64,000 nucleotides of DNA, taken from assembly GCF_003945595.2 (NCBI RefSeq), contig NW_024104405.1, positions 110,748 through 174,747 on the forward strand, in the 5' to 3' direction. Shown here one piece after another: positions 13,801 to 22,320 of the stretch. Each line of letters begins with the position of its first letter. Position 1 is the first letter of the stretch. Below the pieces are notes generated by a model. That model worked only from the letters and a program-made list of their open reading frames with translations, was not told where the DNA came from and did no database searches. The DNA is from Pipra filicauda (taxonomy: Eukaryota; Chordata; Aves; Passeriformes; Pipridae). The translations under genes were made by a program, and so were the position numbers.

Positions 13801-16800
13801 CTGTGCACCACGTGGCAGCTCACAGGGCTCTGAGACATGACACAAACCAGGCAAGCTCTGAGCAGCTGCATTTATCTTCAGTCTTAATCCTTCCACAACC
13901 TAACCCTCTCTGCCCCCAGGACACTCAAACGCAAAGATAGCCTTAAATCTGTTTAAATTCAAGGTAGAAAAGGGAAACTCCAAGCTTCCACCTGCCATTC
14001 CAAACAAACTTGGGGCGTATCTCAGAGATTCCCCTCTTACCTGCAGCATGTATAAGTCTCCTGCCAAGCACACCCCACAATAAAGATGATGAGAGCTGGG
14101 CCATATTCAAGAGATGTGGGACATGGAGCTTTGTCCATTCACACCCAGCACGAAAACCTCTGTGTTTACAGAGGAAAGATGTTGCTCTGCAAGTCTCAGC
14201 CCCAGGGCAAACACTCACCATACTTTGAAAAGATCTTCTCCAAGTCCTCCTCGGTGCTCGTAAAGGGAAGATTCCTGACAAAGAGTCTCCCTGATTCAGA
14301 CAAGTCCTCTTCCTCCTCATCATCCCTCAGCCTTCTCTGCCATGGTTGGTTAGTGGGTTTTGCTGGAACAGTTTCTTTTGGGGTGCTCCTGCATCGGGAA
14401 ACCTCAACACATCGTCCACCTGAGCCACAACCACACACAGAGGCACGTTAGGTGCTTCCCAAGGCCATGGGCAGCCAACATCAGTGCACAAAGAGCCCAG
14501 GGTTACAGCAGTGACACAAGCAATTACAGTCCCAATGCCACAAGCAATTACAATCCCAATCCCACAAGCAATTACAATCCCAATGCCACAAGCAATTACA
14601 ATCCCAATCCCACAAGCTCTGAGCAGGACTCTGCCTGATTTAAAAAAAAAAAATAAATAAAAAGAGGTGGTGGGGGCTACAAGAGATCAGTCCTCATAAA
14701 AACCAGGTTATCAACAACTCCTCAGTCTCCCTTCCTTTCAGGGAGCTCCAGCCCCTCTGCCTGTGCCAGCCAGGCTCCCGAGCAGCTGTTCCCATTCTGC
14801 ATGTGGGTTTTGCAAACGTAATTTCAGGAGTTCCACTAAGGCCAGGCACAAGTCTCAAGCACAGGCTTACAGAACTGTTTGTACAGATCCCAACCAGACT
14901 GAAACAACATCACTTTTATCCCAGGAACAAGATACACCTCGAGCACAGGACAAAACACGAGGGCCCAAGAGGAACAGGCACAGTTCAGTCACTTCCTCCT
15001 GACACGGCACCGGGTTTATCCCGTGTGGGCTGAGCAGAGGAACCACCCCCACCATCTGCCTGGGAAAAACTAAACAACAGGAGATACTCCTACAGTGAAC
15101 ACTCCAGCAGCTGAGCACCCTGCCAGTGGCATCAGCCAGAACAAGGAGGAACAAACAGCCCTTACCCATGTATTCTTTTTTTCTCTTCAAGGCCCTCTGC
15201 ACTTCTGCTTCACTCTTCAAGTCAACAAAGATGTAACCTTGGAGGAAGGAAACGTTCAACTGAGCATCATGTGGGGAACATACAGCCACTAATTGGCTAA
15301 TTAAGGGTGAATTGGGCTTTCTCTAGTATAGATTCCTATAGATAAAGCATTCAGCTCCCATTAAAGTTTCAATCCAGCCTGAAAACGGCCACGTCCGACT
15401 GGAAGGCTGCCTTTAAAAAGCTTATTCTCTACATACAAATCAAAGAAGCCCAACTTAACAGCTGAAGGAGGCTTTTACAGGTATCTACAGGAGGAAATAA
15501 AAGGTGCATCTGTTTTTAGGCTATTAAAGGAAAAGAGCACATAGCAAAGCTCCCTGACAACTCCAAGAACCTGCTCCAAACTCTTTCACAGGCACCTCCA
15601 GCAGTCACAGCCTGTCAGGAGACCCACCTTGGCTAAAGGCTGCCCTGCAGCCCATAAACACAGGTCAGCACAGTCCCTGGGTGCTGCTGCAGCTATCCCA
15701 GGGGAACAGGCCTTTTCTTGGCATGGTTTGGGATGTTTAGGAAAATTCTGGAGGCAGATCCTGCAGCTACTCCTAAGGGAGCACAGCCAACATTACTCTG
15801 CCCCAGGCATCCTATGGACAGCAAGTAGGGCAGGAGAGCTGCAAAGTCACAGAAAGGTCTGGAATAATCAGGACACAAGCCAGTGCTCTGAAACTGCAGA
15901 CAAAAAGAGCAGATAAAAAGAACTGAGAGGTCCCCTAACTCACAGGTCCACCCCCCCCCTTCCACACATAGACATTACCTGAATTCTTCCCCTGGGTGTT
16001 TTTTCCTATCCTAACTGCCACTGGCTTCAGAGGCAAGAAGAAATCACGGATCTTTTCCTGCAGGAAGAATTAAAATTGTCTGAATAAGTTTTCAGCTGCA
16101 GGAAGCAGCAAGTTGCAGACTTAGGTTTTTACATCCAGTATAAAAAACACCCCGTGCAACAAAACGTCTCTGCACAAAGCCAGTTCTAAAGTTTCCCTGA
16201 CTGCCCACACAACCCTCAAAACTGCTCCATAAGTGAAAAGTCTCTGCAAGGATCATGTTGAGAACCCCCTCTGGAGCCTCCATCCCCAGCTGGGTAACAA
16301 AACTTGCCTCAGTGATGTTCGAGGGGGCACCGCGAAGTTTCACTGTGAACGGGGTGCTGGCTTCTGCTGAGCTGCCTTGGTTCTGCACACAAGGATGGGG
16401 AAAATAAAGGAAAAAAAAAAGCTGAATGAAAGAAGAAAAATCACAGCACAACAAGCTGGTCTTGTCCAACAAACAGGAGGCTGAAGAGTGGGAGGGGATA
16501 TCGAGAGATTCTCATCACCACAACAGCCTGGGGGGCAGGTTGGGAGGCTGGGACAGTCACACCCCATCACTGACACTGAGTTCTGCAGGACAGCATTTTA
16601 TGCAGACAGGGATGGACACAGGGAAAAACAGGAAAGCCTCTGAAAAGAGGCACTAGCAGCACTTGTTTGGAAGGCTGATCTTTAGGAATTCATTCCTAAG
16701 AAGAGATTTTTCTAATGGCTCTCACCCAGTGAGCCAAAGCAGCTGGTACCTAGAGGGTCCTGCAGCCTTCACAGGCCTTCAGCTCACCCCTGGAGAGACT

Positions 16801-19800
16801 GACAGACACATACTACCCATAAAGCTCCTGCTTTAGAGAAGACAAAAGTCTAATTCAGCTGTACCTCTACTGTAGACCCTTTTTTCTTCTTCTTCTTCTC
16901 CACTGGTGTCTCTTGCTGTGTGTTTTGGGCTTTTACCCTCCCCTTTTTATCTGTGCAGGTGCCAATGGTTTCTGCAATGCCTGAATCCTCCTCAGTCTCA
17001 CTTTCCTCTTCCACCTCCTCCTCAGTATCTGTTTCTTCCTCTGTACTGGATGAGGAGGAAGAATCCTTCACCACTTTAGATTTCAGGTACTCCATATCTG
17101 AGAGGTCTTTGCTGTTAGCTGCCTTCTTCCCTCCTTTCTTTGCTGCTGGGGAGGAGAGACCAGAGAAGTTTTGCACACAGATGCTGCTGCTCTTTCCTCA
17201 GCCAGAGAAAAGCTGAGAACTGGCACAATCATGACAATCCCCTTCCTCTACCCTTTCCATGGGAATGACAGGCTTGAGAACAGCAGAGCAATTTTATCTC
17301 AGCACTTCCAGGCTGACAATTTGTTTTTCAAAGCAACAGTTCATGTGTAAAACAAATTAGAGAGGAGATGGAGGAACTCCATGACAAGGGATTTTGTCAC
17401 AATTTTAACTAAATACTCCAAGCAGACCACAGAGAAGGTTTTAAAATGTTCAGTTTAGTTTTGCAAGGAGAAGGACAGAACAAGCTGTTCCTCCAAAACA
17501 CCCCTCCACCCCTTGCCAAGTCACACCTACACCTGAGTTACCCAAAGGGAGAAGAGGAGCAGCAGGAAAAATGCTGTTCACTCCAACAGAACAGCATAAG
17601 GAAATACCATGTAGGGAGGGAGAAAGGCTCCAAACCCACACCCATCACTGCTGTAGGGACACTGGATTCTAAAAGGCATACACTAGACTGCAGCCCAGAC
17701 TTCCCAGTCTTCTAAGTTAACCCACTACTCCAGTTTTCCTTTCAGGATCCAAGATACTGAACTCTGTCCCTTCCCATCAACTCCAACAGGGCCCAAGCAC
17801 ACACCATTTCCAGAAATATGCAATCAAAGGCAGACTAGATAAGTTCACAGACAGGTTATTAAATAAACAGAAACCACATCCAGCTCTGGAAATCCCAGGG
17901 ATGAAAGTAGTTGCAGGACAGGAGAGCATTTAAGGGAAAGGTGCAGACTTTTTGCCCTGTTCTCTTCCCTAACACTGCCCTAAGGACCCAGGGGTAGGCA
18001 CAGATGCTTAATATAAGAAAATATCAGAAACTGCATTTCCCATATTCCCCAAATTTGGGAAAACAACCATACATCCACAGCACACAGAATGAGCACCATG
18101 CTTGAGGAACCACCTTCCTTGTTACAGTGTCTCTGTGGGGAGGAAGGACTCTGATTTGGGTCCTGTCAGCACCTCTGCCCTCACAGTCACCACGACCAAC
18201 ACAAGTGACAGTTCCTTTTGGTACCTTTAGTTTCCTCCTCATCTTCAGAGGGCTCATCTCCATCCTCACTCAGTTCCTCAGACTCATCTGAATCAAAGTT
18301 GAGATAATCAGCTGCTGCTGTTGGTTTGCTCTTCTTGGGCTCCTCTGGCAAAGTGTCATTAGCCCAAGTGGCCACCTGAGACCGTTTCTGGTGAACCACC
18401 AAGAACTCCTGGAATTTTTTATCTTCTTCCAGCTGTTAAAAAAAGAAACTAAGCAGATAAGCTGTGAAGACAGACACAGGAAAGCTAACAGTGAGTTTGA
18501 AATAAAGATATCCCCTCATTTCCAGCAAAGTAAAAACAAAAGTCCCTTAAGGAGAGCTCAATTTACACTGACAAGGTGAGCCCTTAAAGTGATTAAAGTC
18601 TTCATGAGATCTCTCATTCCTACTCTTTTTTTATAATTCATTTTTAGAAAGTACTTTAAAAAAGAAAATAAAACACTGAAAAGAGCAAAAGATGCAGAAG
18701 TTAAATGTGAAAAATCTTGCACATGGTTAAAAACCAGAAATGTCGAAACAGGATTGTCCTGGATGCAGAGTGTGGCCACATGGGAGTAGCTGACAATTAA
18801 AAGGCTGGACCCCAGTGTTGGGGCTGTTAAAATGAGGGTTTGTTGCAGCAGAATTGGACTGTCACAGCCTGAATTAATAGCATGGGAAGGACTACAGAAA
18901 GGAACTATTCAACTCTTGCTGTTAATACAAGCTAGCAAGGATGTAGGGACTGCAATTCAACCTCAGCTCACCTCCTTCAAGTTATCCGTGGGATCTTTCT
19001 TCTTTTTATCCTTGGGGAAAAAAATTAGAAAGGCTTATTAGAAGCACAGCCAATTTCAGGGAACATAATGGTCCAGGGAACAGAGATCTCAAGGCAGAAA
19101 ATCCCAAAACCAGGACTCCAACATCCACTGTCCCAGCTGTTCTGTCCCCTTCCCTACACACCAGGCCAACCTTCTCTCTGCCACATCACTGACACACATC
19201 AGAGCCTCAAGGGATCAGGCAAGACTCACTTTCTTTGTGGCTGCAGGAGCTGCACTTGCCACAGGCTTCTCTGTTTGTTTTTCTGAGGCAGGAACCTTCT
19301 GAGAGTGTTTGCTCCACGCTTTGGGTTTTGAAGGGTCACCAAAAGACTTGCATAACTCCACCTGGAAAGAATCAGATCTCTAATTAAACACATGTTCAAG
19401 AGTCTGCTTGTGTAACTGCTGGATAACTTCACTCAAGAATCTTTATTGCAACCCTAAAGGGATGGAGGGTGTGTGCAGGAGAACAGGTGACTTCATACAG
19501 ATGTTCATTTTAAAAGCACAGAGCTACATGTTCAATCATGGGAAACAATCTAACACGGGAAACACTTTATTGTGCTCATTTAAGCTGAGTCATATCATCA
19601 CATAATCCTGCAATGGTTTGGGTTGGAAGGGACCTTAAAGTTCATGTTGTTCCAGGGACATGTTTCACCAGCCCAGGTTGCTCCAAGCCCCATCCAACCT
19701 GGCCTTGGACACTTCCAGGGATGGGGCAGCCAGAGCTTCTCTGGGAAACCTGTGCCAGGGCCTTCTCACCCTCACAGGGAAGAATTTCTGCCTAATACCT

Positions 19801-21209
19801 AATCTAACCCTGCCCTCCTTCAATTTGAAGCCATTCCCCCTTGTCCTGTAACTACAGCTCCTGGTGCAAGTCAAGTCAAATAAGTTATCCTGTTTATCCT
19901 GAATCATTCTCTATCCAGAACAGCAAGATTTGAAATGAAAAATGAGCTGAAATTCAAAATTTCGGATTATGACAGCTCCCAATCTGACTGTGCTGCTCCA
20001 ACCAGCCCTGAAATCACTGCTATGCACAACCACAGCCCAGCTGAACCCAGCACCTGCTGAGACTCCAGCAATCAGAGCTGGCACCAGGCTTTGCTGCTTT
20101 ACTGCAGAGACCTTCACCTTCAGGCTTTCCTGATCCCAGCTATTCACCCCTAAGACCCCCAAAATCTTCAACACCAAACCTTCTTAAAAATCCCACGGAG
20201 ATAATTTTTCAGCACCAACTCACCGTGATCCTGGAAGTGTCTATGAAGCTTTTGTTGAAATGCTTCAGGGCCGTTTGAGCTTCATCTTCAGACCTGTAGC
20301 CAATGAAGCCAAACTTCCTGAACTTGCCATCCTTGGTGAACTTCAAGCAACAGTCAGTCAGTGTTCCAAAGGCAGCAAACAGTTTCCTGAAGCGATCCTC
20401 CTTAATCTGGGAAAGAGGAAGGACAACGTGAAGGGAAGTCAGCCATGGAATGCAAATACAGAGATGCTTTGTGGACAAGTCCAAAACAAAATGTTCTCTA
20501 TCGAAGGGCTGTAGGAACCACACAGTGGAAACCAAATCCCTTCAGCCCTCCATGAATCCCCTCCATGGACAGAGAGGGAACACGGTGGGATCCTGTGGAG
20601 GACCTGACTGGGGCAGAGCAGCACAGTGAGCACCTGTACCCACCTCCCAGACACCGAGGGAAGGGCAATGGCCACAACAAGCTCTGCTCCCCCACCCTGA
20701 GGGGCTGCCAGCTCCCCTGCCCTGGGGCACCTCCCTGACCACTCCAGGAGCTCTCCCTGCCCAGCGTCCCCCACTATCCTACCCCCGAGGGAATCCCCAC
20801 GCTCCCTCAGGAAGACCCCCGTCCCAGTACATCTTCACAAACTCTTATGTCCTTAGAGCCCCTTCCGCCAGGACATCTCGCTGCTCCCCCATCAAAACAT
20901 CTTCCTCTCTCCAACCCGAATCAAGAACTTTCCCTGCCGGGGGGGGCGGGGGGGAGGTGTCTTCCCGCTCACCCCCGTCCCCACCACACCGCGGGACTCC
21001 CTCCCCTCCTGGTGCCTCTCCCTGACCGGGAACCTCCCCGCGCACCCCCTTCCCCTCCCGGTGCCTCTCCCTGCCCTCCCATCCGCCTCCCCCCGGCGCA
21101 TCCCCTCAGACCCGTCTCTACACCCGCCACACCCCTTCCACCGGCCCTTTCCGCAGCCGCACGGCGGTCTCACCCCATTGGGGAGGTTCTTCACGATAAG
21201 CCGCGACAT
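4738..21209 (-). CDS. RBM19: RBM19, RNA-binding motif protein 19 (spliced, 21 coding exons, 3' end outside window)
   Basis: RBM19 is the vertebrate orthologue of yeast Mrd1, a nucleolar protein with multiple RRMs that binds pre-rRNA and is needed for 18S rRNA processing in the small-subunit processome (family knowledge). The sequence shows 21 exons on the minus strand with consistent phases, 2,546 coding bases (about 848 residues). Order: RRM1 (about 2-79), acidic/lysine-rich linker with an LSDMEYLKSK motif, RRM2 (about 304-376), an EEEED stretch, RRM3 (about 413-490), RRM4 (about 596-667), a poly-Glu tract (709-721), RRM5 (about 726-805), start of RRM6 (from about 829). The human protein is about 960 residues, so roughly 110 C-terminal residues lie beyond position 1. 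Oddities: GC-AG intron 7, NAGNAG acceptor at exon 6, and compact introns (mostly 0.2-1.4 kb). Numbering assumes the upstream NAGNAG acceptor. The identification rests on near-identity to human RBM19 across many exons. Confidence 0.97.
6218..6273 (-). CDS. RBM19: RBM19 exon 20 (end of RRM5)
   Basis: Residues 792-809 plus two bases: GCSVDGHKLEVKLSERAI, matching the human VVDGHKLEVRISERAT segment. TAG acceptor, GTAAAG donor, exits in phase 2; 56 bases. Confidence 0.94.
7261..7340 (-). CDS. RBM19: RBM19 exon 19 (RRM5 RNP1)
   Basis: Residues 765-791: GTLLSMGFGFVEYKKPESAQ then KALRQLQ. RNP1 is MGFGFVEY (770-777). CAG acceptor, GTAAGC donor, exits in phase 0; 80 bases. Confidence 0.96.
8647..8707 (-). 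CDS. RBM19: RBM19 exon 18 (RRM5)
   Basis: Residues 745-764 plus one base: TFSKVGALKSCTISKKKDKA, matching the human FSKVGTVKSCSISKKK segment. CAG acceptor, GTACTC donor, exits in phase 1; 61 bases. Confidence 0.94.
9740..9885 (-). CDS. RBM19: RBM19 exon 17 (poly-Glu tract, start of RRM5)
   Basis: Residues 696-744. A run of 13 glutamates (709-721) precedes NVPGCTLFIKNLNF, the first strand of RRM5. Human RBM19 has a comparable Glu run here. The tract is written mainly in GAA/GAG repeats (CTTCTT/CTCCTC on the plus strand), so length polymorphism is plausible. CAG acceptor, GTGAAC donor, exits in phase 0; 146 bases. Confidence 0.96.
10117..10234 (-). CDS. RBM19: RBM19 exon 16 (end of RRM4, linker)
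   Basis: Residues 657-695 plus one base: FHSVPLYLEWAPMGVF, the conserved end of RRM4, then a Lys/Glu linker (PQKKKAEVPKKEDE). CAG acceptor, GTAAGA donor, exits in phase 1; 118 bases. Confidence 0.96.
10699..10899 (-). CDS. RBM19: RBM19 exon 15 (RRM4)
   Basis: Residues 590-656. Contains RSKTVILVKNLPAS, then FGSLGRVLLPEGG-like core (here HGSLGRVLLPEGGITAIVEF) and FLEPTEAKQAF. RRM4 has a degenerate RNP1 (GGITAIVEF), as in other RBM19 proteins. CAG acceptor, GTGAGG donor, phase 0; 201 bases. Confidence 0.97.
11360..11470 (-). CDS. RBM19: RBM19 exon 14
   Basis: Residues 553-589, ESKDSVAVRVALGETELVQE then IRRFLIENGVSLDSFSQ. This is the RBM19-specific segment before RRM4, nearly identical to human. 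CAG acceptor, GTGAGA donor, phase 0; 111 bases. Confidence 0.97.
11909..12005 (-). CDS. RBM19: RBM19 exon 13 (conserved inter-RRM segment)
   Basis: Residues 520-552: SSHNWNTLFVGTNAVADAMA then QKYNASKSQVLDP, a block between RRM3 and RRM4 that is strongly conserved in RBM19. CAG acceptor, donor GTGAGT, exits in phase 0; 97 bases. Confidence 0.96.
12719..12840 (-). CDS. RBM19: RBM19 exon 12 (end of RRM3, basic linker)
   Basis: Residues 480-519 plus two bases: GRMMHLLPSTIKKEK, an acidic patch, then SSSYKKRKEAKDKANSA, a conserved basic segment. TAG acceptor, donor GTACAA, exits in phase 2; 122 bases. Confidence 0.95.
13225..13355 (-). CDS. RBM19: RBM19 exon 11 (RRM3 second half)
   Basis: Residues 436-479: GPLSEIHFPIDRLTKKPKG then FAFITYMIPEHAVKAF. 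RNP1 is KGFAFITY (453-460). CAG acceptor, donor GTACAG, exits in phase 0; 131 bases. Very close to human RBM19. Confidence 0.97.
13409..13625 (-). mobile_element. CR1 LINE fragment in RBM19 intron 10
   Basis: Reads on the plus strand as the reverse complement of a CR1 3' region: ATCATTTAGGATGGAA near the start, then the CCTCCAAGGATGGTGACTCC and CTTGATGTCCAATCTGAACC core signatures. Diverged and truncated. Orientation is the same as the host gene. Confidence 0.75.
14219..14419 (-). CDS. RBM19: RBM19 exon 10 (end of RRM2, start of RRM3)
   Basis: Residues 369-435. Starts GGRCVEVSRC; human RBM19 has GGRYIEVF here, so a Cys replaces the Tyr. Then a QPWQRRLRDDEEEEDL linker and the first half of RRM3 (SGRLFVRNLPFTSTEEDL). 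CAG acceptor, donor GTGAGT, phase 1 in and out; 201 bases. Confidence 0.96.
14515..14616. repeat. 24-bp tandem repeat, about 4.25 copies
   Basis: Four full units beginning CACAAGCAATTACA with alternating CCAATGC/CCAATCC ends, plus six bases of a fifth. Lies in RBM19 intron 9. Alternation of the two variants suggests growth by a two-unit step. Confidence 0.9.
15166..15237 (-). CDS. RBM19: RBM19 exon 9 (RRM2 RNP1)
   Basis: Completes Gly345 and encodes residues 346-368: GYIFVDLKSEAEVQRAL then KKEYMG. This is the RNP1-like strand of RRM2. AAG acceptor, donor GTAAGG, phase 1 in and out; 72 bases. Confidence 0.95.
15979..16057 (-). CDS. RBM19: RBM19 exon 8 (RRM2 helix 1)
   Basis: Residues 319-344 plus one base: EKIRDFFLPLKPVAVRI, matching the LAPLKPVAIRI region of the human protein. 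CAG acceptor, donor GTAATG, exits in phase 1; 79 bases. Confidence 0.93.
16308..16382 (-). CDS. RBM19: RBM19 exon 7 (start of RRM2; GC donor)
   Basis: Residues 294-318, ending FTVKLRGAPSNITE, the first strand of RRM2. The exon must end at GAG followed by GCAAGT: a non-canonical GC donor with the strong AG|GCAAGT context. A GT four bases further in would break the frame. CAG acceptor, phase 0; 75 bases. Confidence 0.9.
16865..17145 (-). CDS. RBM19: RBM19 exon 6 (acidic/serine-rich linker, NAGNAG acceptor)
   Basis: Encodes residues 200-293: AAKKGGKKA, then the conserved LSDMEYLKSK, a Ser-run and Glu-rich stretch, and a lysine run (VEKKKKKKG). The acceptor is CAGCAG; using the second AG moves the exon start to 17,142 and drops one alanine without changing frame. 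Donor GTACAG, phase 0. The linker is poorly conserved outside the LSDMEYLKSK core, as usual for the family. Confidence 0.9.
18225..18432 (-). CDS. RBM19: RBM19 exon 5 (acidic linker)
   Basis: Residues 131-199 plus the first base of codon 200. It contains LEEDKKFQEFL, the conserved RSQVATWAND and the ADYLNFDSDESEE acidic segment, all matching human RBM19. CAG acceptor; donor GTACCA, a weak donor. Exits in phase 1. Confidence 0.93.
18972..19010 (-). CDS. RBM19: RBM19 exon 4 (short lysine-rich linker exon)
   Basis: A 39-base microexon-like segment encoding DKKKKDPTDNLKE (residues 118-130). AAG acceptor, GTGAGC donor, phase 0. It fits exactly between exons 3 and 5 and resembles the KKDEKKKK...LKED linker of human RBM19. 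Confidence 0.9.
19230..19361 (-). CDS. RBM19: RBM19 exon 3 (end of RRM1, linker)
   Basis: Residues 74-117, starting VELCKSFGDPSKPKAW, the conserved end of RRM1, then a Lys/Ala/Pro-rich linker ending ATKK. CAG acceptor, GTGAGT donor, phase 0; 132 bases. Confidence 0.95.
19595..19885 (-). mobile_element. CR1 LINE 3' fragment in RBM19 intron 2
   Basis: Classic reversed CR1 end: GGTTTGGGTTGGAAGGGACC, then the CCAACCTGGCCTTGGACACT segment, and CCATTCCCCCTTGTCCTGT near the far side. About 290 bases, truncated at its 5' end as usual for CR1. Confidence 0.92.
20224..20406 (-). CDS. RBM19: RBM19 exon 2 (body of RRM1)
   Basis: Residues 13-73, starting IKEDRFRKLF and ending DTSRIT. It carries the RNP1 motif RKFGFIGY (42-49) and the helix ALKHFNKSF, both close to the human protein. 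CAG acceptor, GTGAGT donor, phase 0 on both sides; 183 bases. Confidence 0.97.
21174..21209 (-). CDS. RBM19: RBM19 exon 1 (coding part), start codon
   Basis: Encodes residues 1-12 (MSRLIVKNLPNG), the first beta strand of RRM1 including the RNP2-like LIVKNL. The ATG at 21,209-21,207 matches the known RBM19 N terminus. An in-frame ATG 39 bases upstream would add a Pro/Ala-rich peptide not found in the family, so I did not use it. The donor is GTGAGA directly after the Gly codon (phase 0). The exon lies inside the CpG island. Confidence 0.95.
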
Positions 21210-21291
21210 GTCAGCGACAGGACCCGCGGGGAGGGGAGCCCGGAGCACTCGGAGCCGCCGCTCTCAGCGCCGCGCACGCCGCGCCGTGGGC

Positions 21292-21318
21292 GCCGCCATG
21301 TTCCCAGCGGGTCACGTG
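21292..21318 (-). promoter_or_regulatory. YY1-like motif and E-box near RBM19 start
   Basis: On the minus strand, AACATGGCGGC (21,302-21,292) resembles the YY1 motif often found at or just after start sites. The palindrome CACGTG at 21,313-21,318 is a Myc/USF-type E-box, typical of ribosome-biogenesis genes. Motif matches only; binding is not shown. Confidence 0.5.
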
Positions 21319-21349
21319 GGCCGGGGGGCGGCGGAACCCGGATGTTGGT

Positions 21350-21373
21350 CCTTAGCAACGGCCCCTTAGCAAC
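21350..21373. promoter_or_regulatory. Two direct CCTTAGCAAC boxes (RFX-like half sites)
   Basis: Identical 10-mers at 21,350-21,359 and 21,364-21,373, each containing RGYAAC, the RFX X-box half site. They sit about 150 bases upstream of the RBM19 ATG in the CpG island. Confidence 0.4.
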
Positions 21374-21700
21374 GGGGCCCTGCGGGTGGCAGGGGGAGCG
21401 TCACTGGGGCACCGGGGGACAGCGACAGGCGGCGAGGGGGGGAATAGGGGGAGAATCCCTCTGATCACCCCCGGGTTTCCCCGAGGTGCGCGGCTGCGGT
21501 CCCCCGGCCTGTCTGCGCTGCTCGGCGGGGCCGCAGGAGGGAGCTCGGCGCCCGCCGGTCCCGGCTCCGGGCGGCCACGGAGCCGAATTCCCACCGGAGC
21601 TGTTGGGCTTGAGCGAGGGGAAGCCGCAGTCCCCCGCTGCTCTAAAAGCCACGAAGGAGCGAGGAGGGAAGGGGGACGGAGGGTCTGGACCAGAGAAGCC

Positions 21701-21850
21701 GTGGCTACCCCATCCCTGGAAGTGCCCAAGGCCAGGTTGGACGGGGCTTGGAGCAACCTGGTCTATGGAAGGTGTCCCTGCCCATGGCAGGGGGTGGAAT
21801 GAAATGAGCTTTAAGGTCGCTGCAAAACCGAACCATTCTGTGATTCTAAG
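21701..21850 (+). mobile_element. CR1 LINE 3' end
   Basis: Forward CR1 tail: CCATCCCTGGAAGTGCCCAA, GGAGCAACCTGGTCTATGG, CCTGCCCATGGCAGGGGGTG, and the terminal CCATTCTGTGATTCTAAG. It is the nearest interspersed repeat upstream of RBM19, starting about 490 bases from the ATG. Confidence 0.95.
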
Positions 21851-22029
21851 AGAAAACAATTTCCCTCCAAGCAACAGCTAAATAACCTCACAGCCAGGAG
21901 ATGTGTTGTCCCATGGACAAAAGAGGGCAAAAATCATGGGGGGAAAAAAAAAAATCCCTTGAAGGTTATTAAACACTGTGGGTCCTTTTCTACCTAAATA
22001 TCCAACTACAACTTCCTCATGAGGAGCAT

Positions 22030-22320
22030 AGAGGAGCAGCACCGATCTCTGCTCTCTGTGAGCAGGGACAGGACCCAGGGAACAGCTGGAGTTGTGTCAG
22101 GGGAGGTTTAATTTGGATTTCAGGAAAAGGTTCTTCTCCCAGATGGCGGTTGGGCACTGAACAGGCTCCCCAGGGCAGTGGGCATGACCCCAAGGCTGCC
22201 AGAGCTCAAGGAATGTTTGGACAGGGTGAGATTTTTGGGGTGTCTGTGCAGGGCCAGGAGTTGGACTGGATGATCCTTGTGGGTTCCTTCCAACTCAGGA
22301 TATTCTACGATTCCATAATC
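22030..22320 (+). mobile_element. CR1 LINE 3' end (second subfamily type)
   Basis: Forward CR1 with GGGGAGGTTTAATTTGGATT, a TTGGGCACTGAACAGGCTCC core, GGGCCAGGAGTTGGACTGGA and the terminal CTACGATTCCAT. The pattern differs from the fragment at 21,701 and points to another CR1 subfamily. Confidence 0.95.

Larger units (their letters stand above)
4855..21173 (-). other. RBM19 introns 1-20, overview
   Basis: From the 5' end the introns are about 767, 862, 219, 539, 1079, 482, 250, 741, 746, 863, 384, 713, 438, 460, 464, 231, 1032, 1306, 987 and 1363 bases. All use GT-AG except intron 7 (GC-AG). Intron 2 and intron 10 hold CR1 fragments and intron 9 holds a 24-bp tandem repeat. In the others I see nothing beyond unique sequence; no snoRNA or microRNA hairpin could be supported. 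Confidence 0.85.
20930..21660. promoter_or_regulatory. CpG island promoter of RBM19
   Basis: Dense CpG and GC-rich sequence spanning the RBM19 start codon, intron 1 start and about 450 bases upstream. No TATA box is evident just upstream, as expected for a housekeeping nucleolar gene. The transcription start is probably between 21,210 and 21,310 (inference). Long open frames crossing this block on both strands are composition artefacts. Confidence 0.85.

Noticed and set aside
14515..14616. CRISPR-like direct repeats
   Set aside because: Units are contiguous without spacers and lie in a vertebrate intron; this is a minisatellite.
4855..21173. Intronic snoRNA genes in RBM19 (ribosome-biogenesis genes often host them)
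   Set aside because: I found no intron with a convincing paired C box and D box, or H/ACA box, at proper spacing. A covariance-model scan would settle it.
20847..21464. 205-residue plus-strand frame across the RBM19 promoter
   Set aside because: Pro/Arg/Gly-rich product of a CpG island antisense to a confidently placed RBM19 exon 1; no domain.
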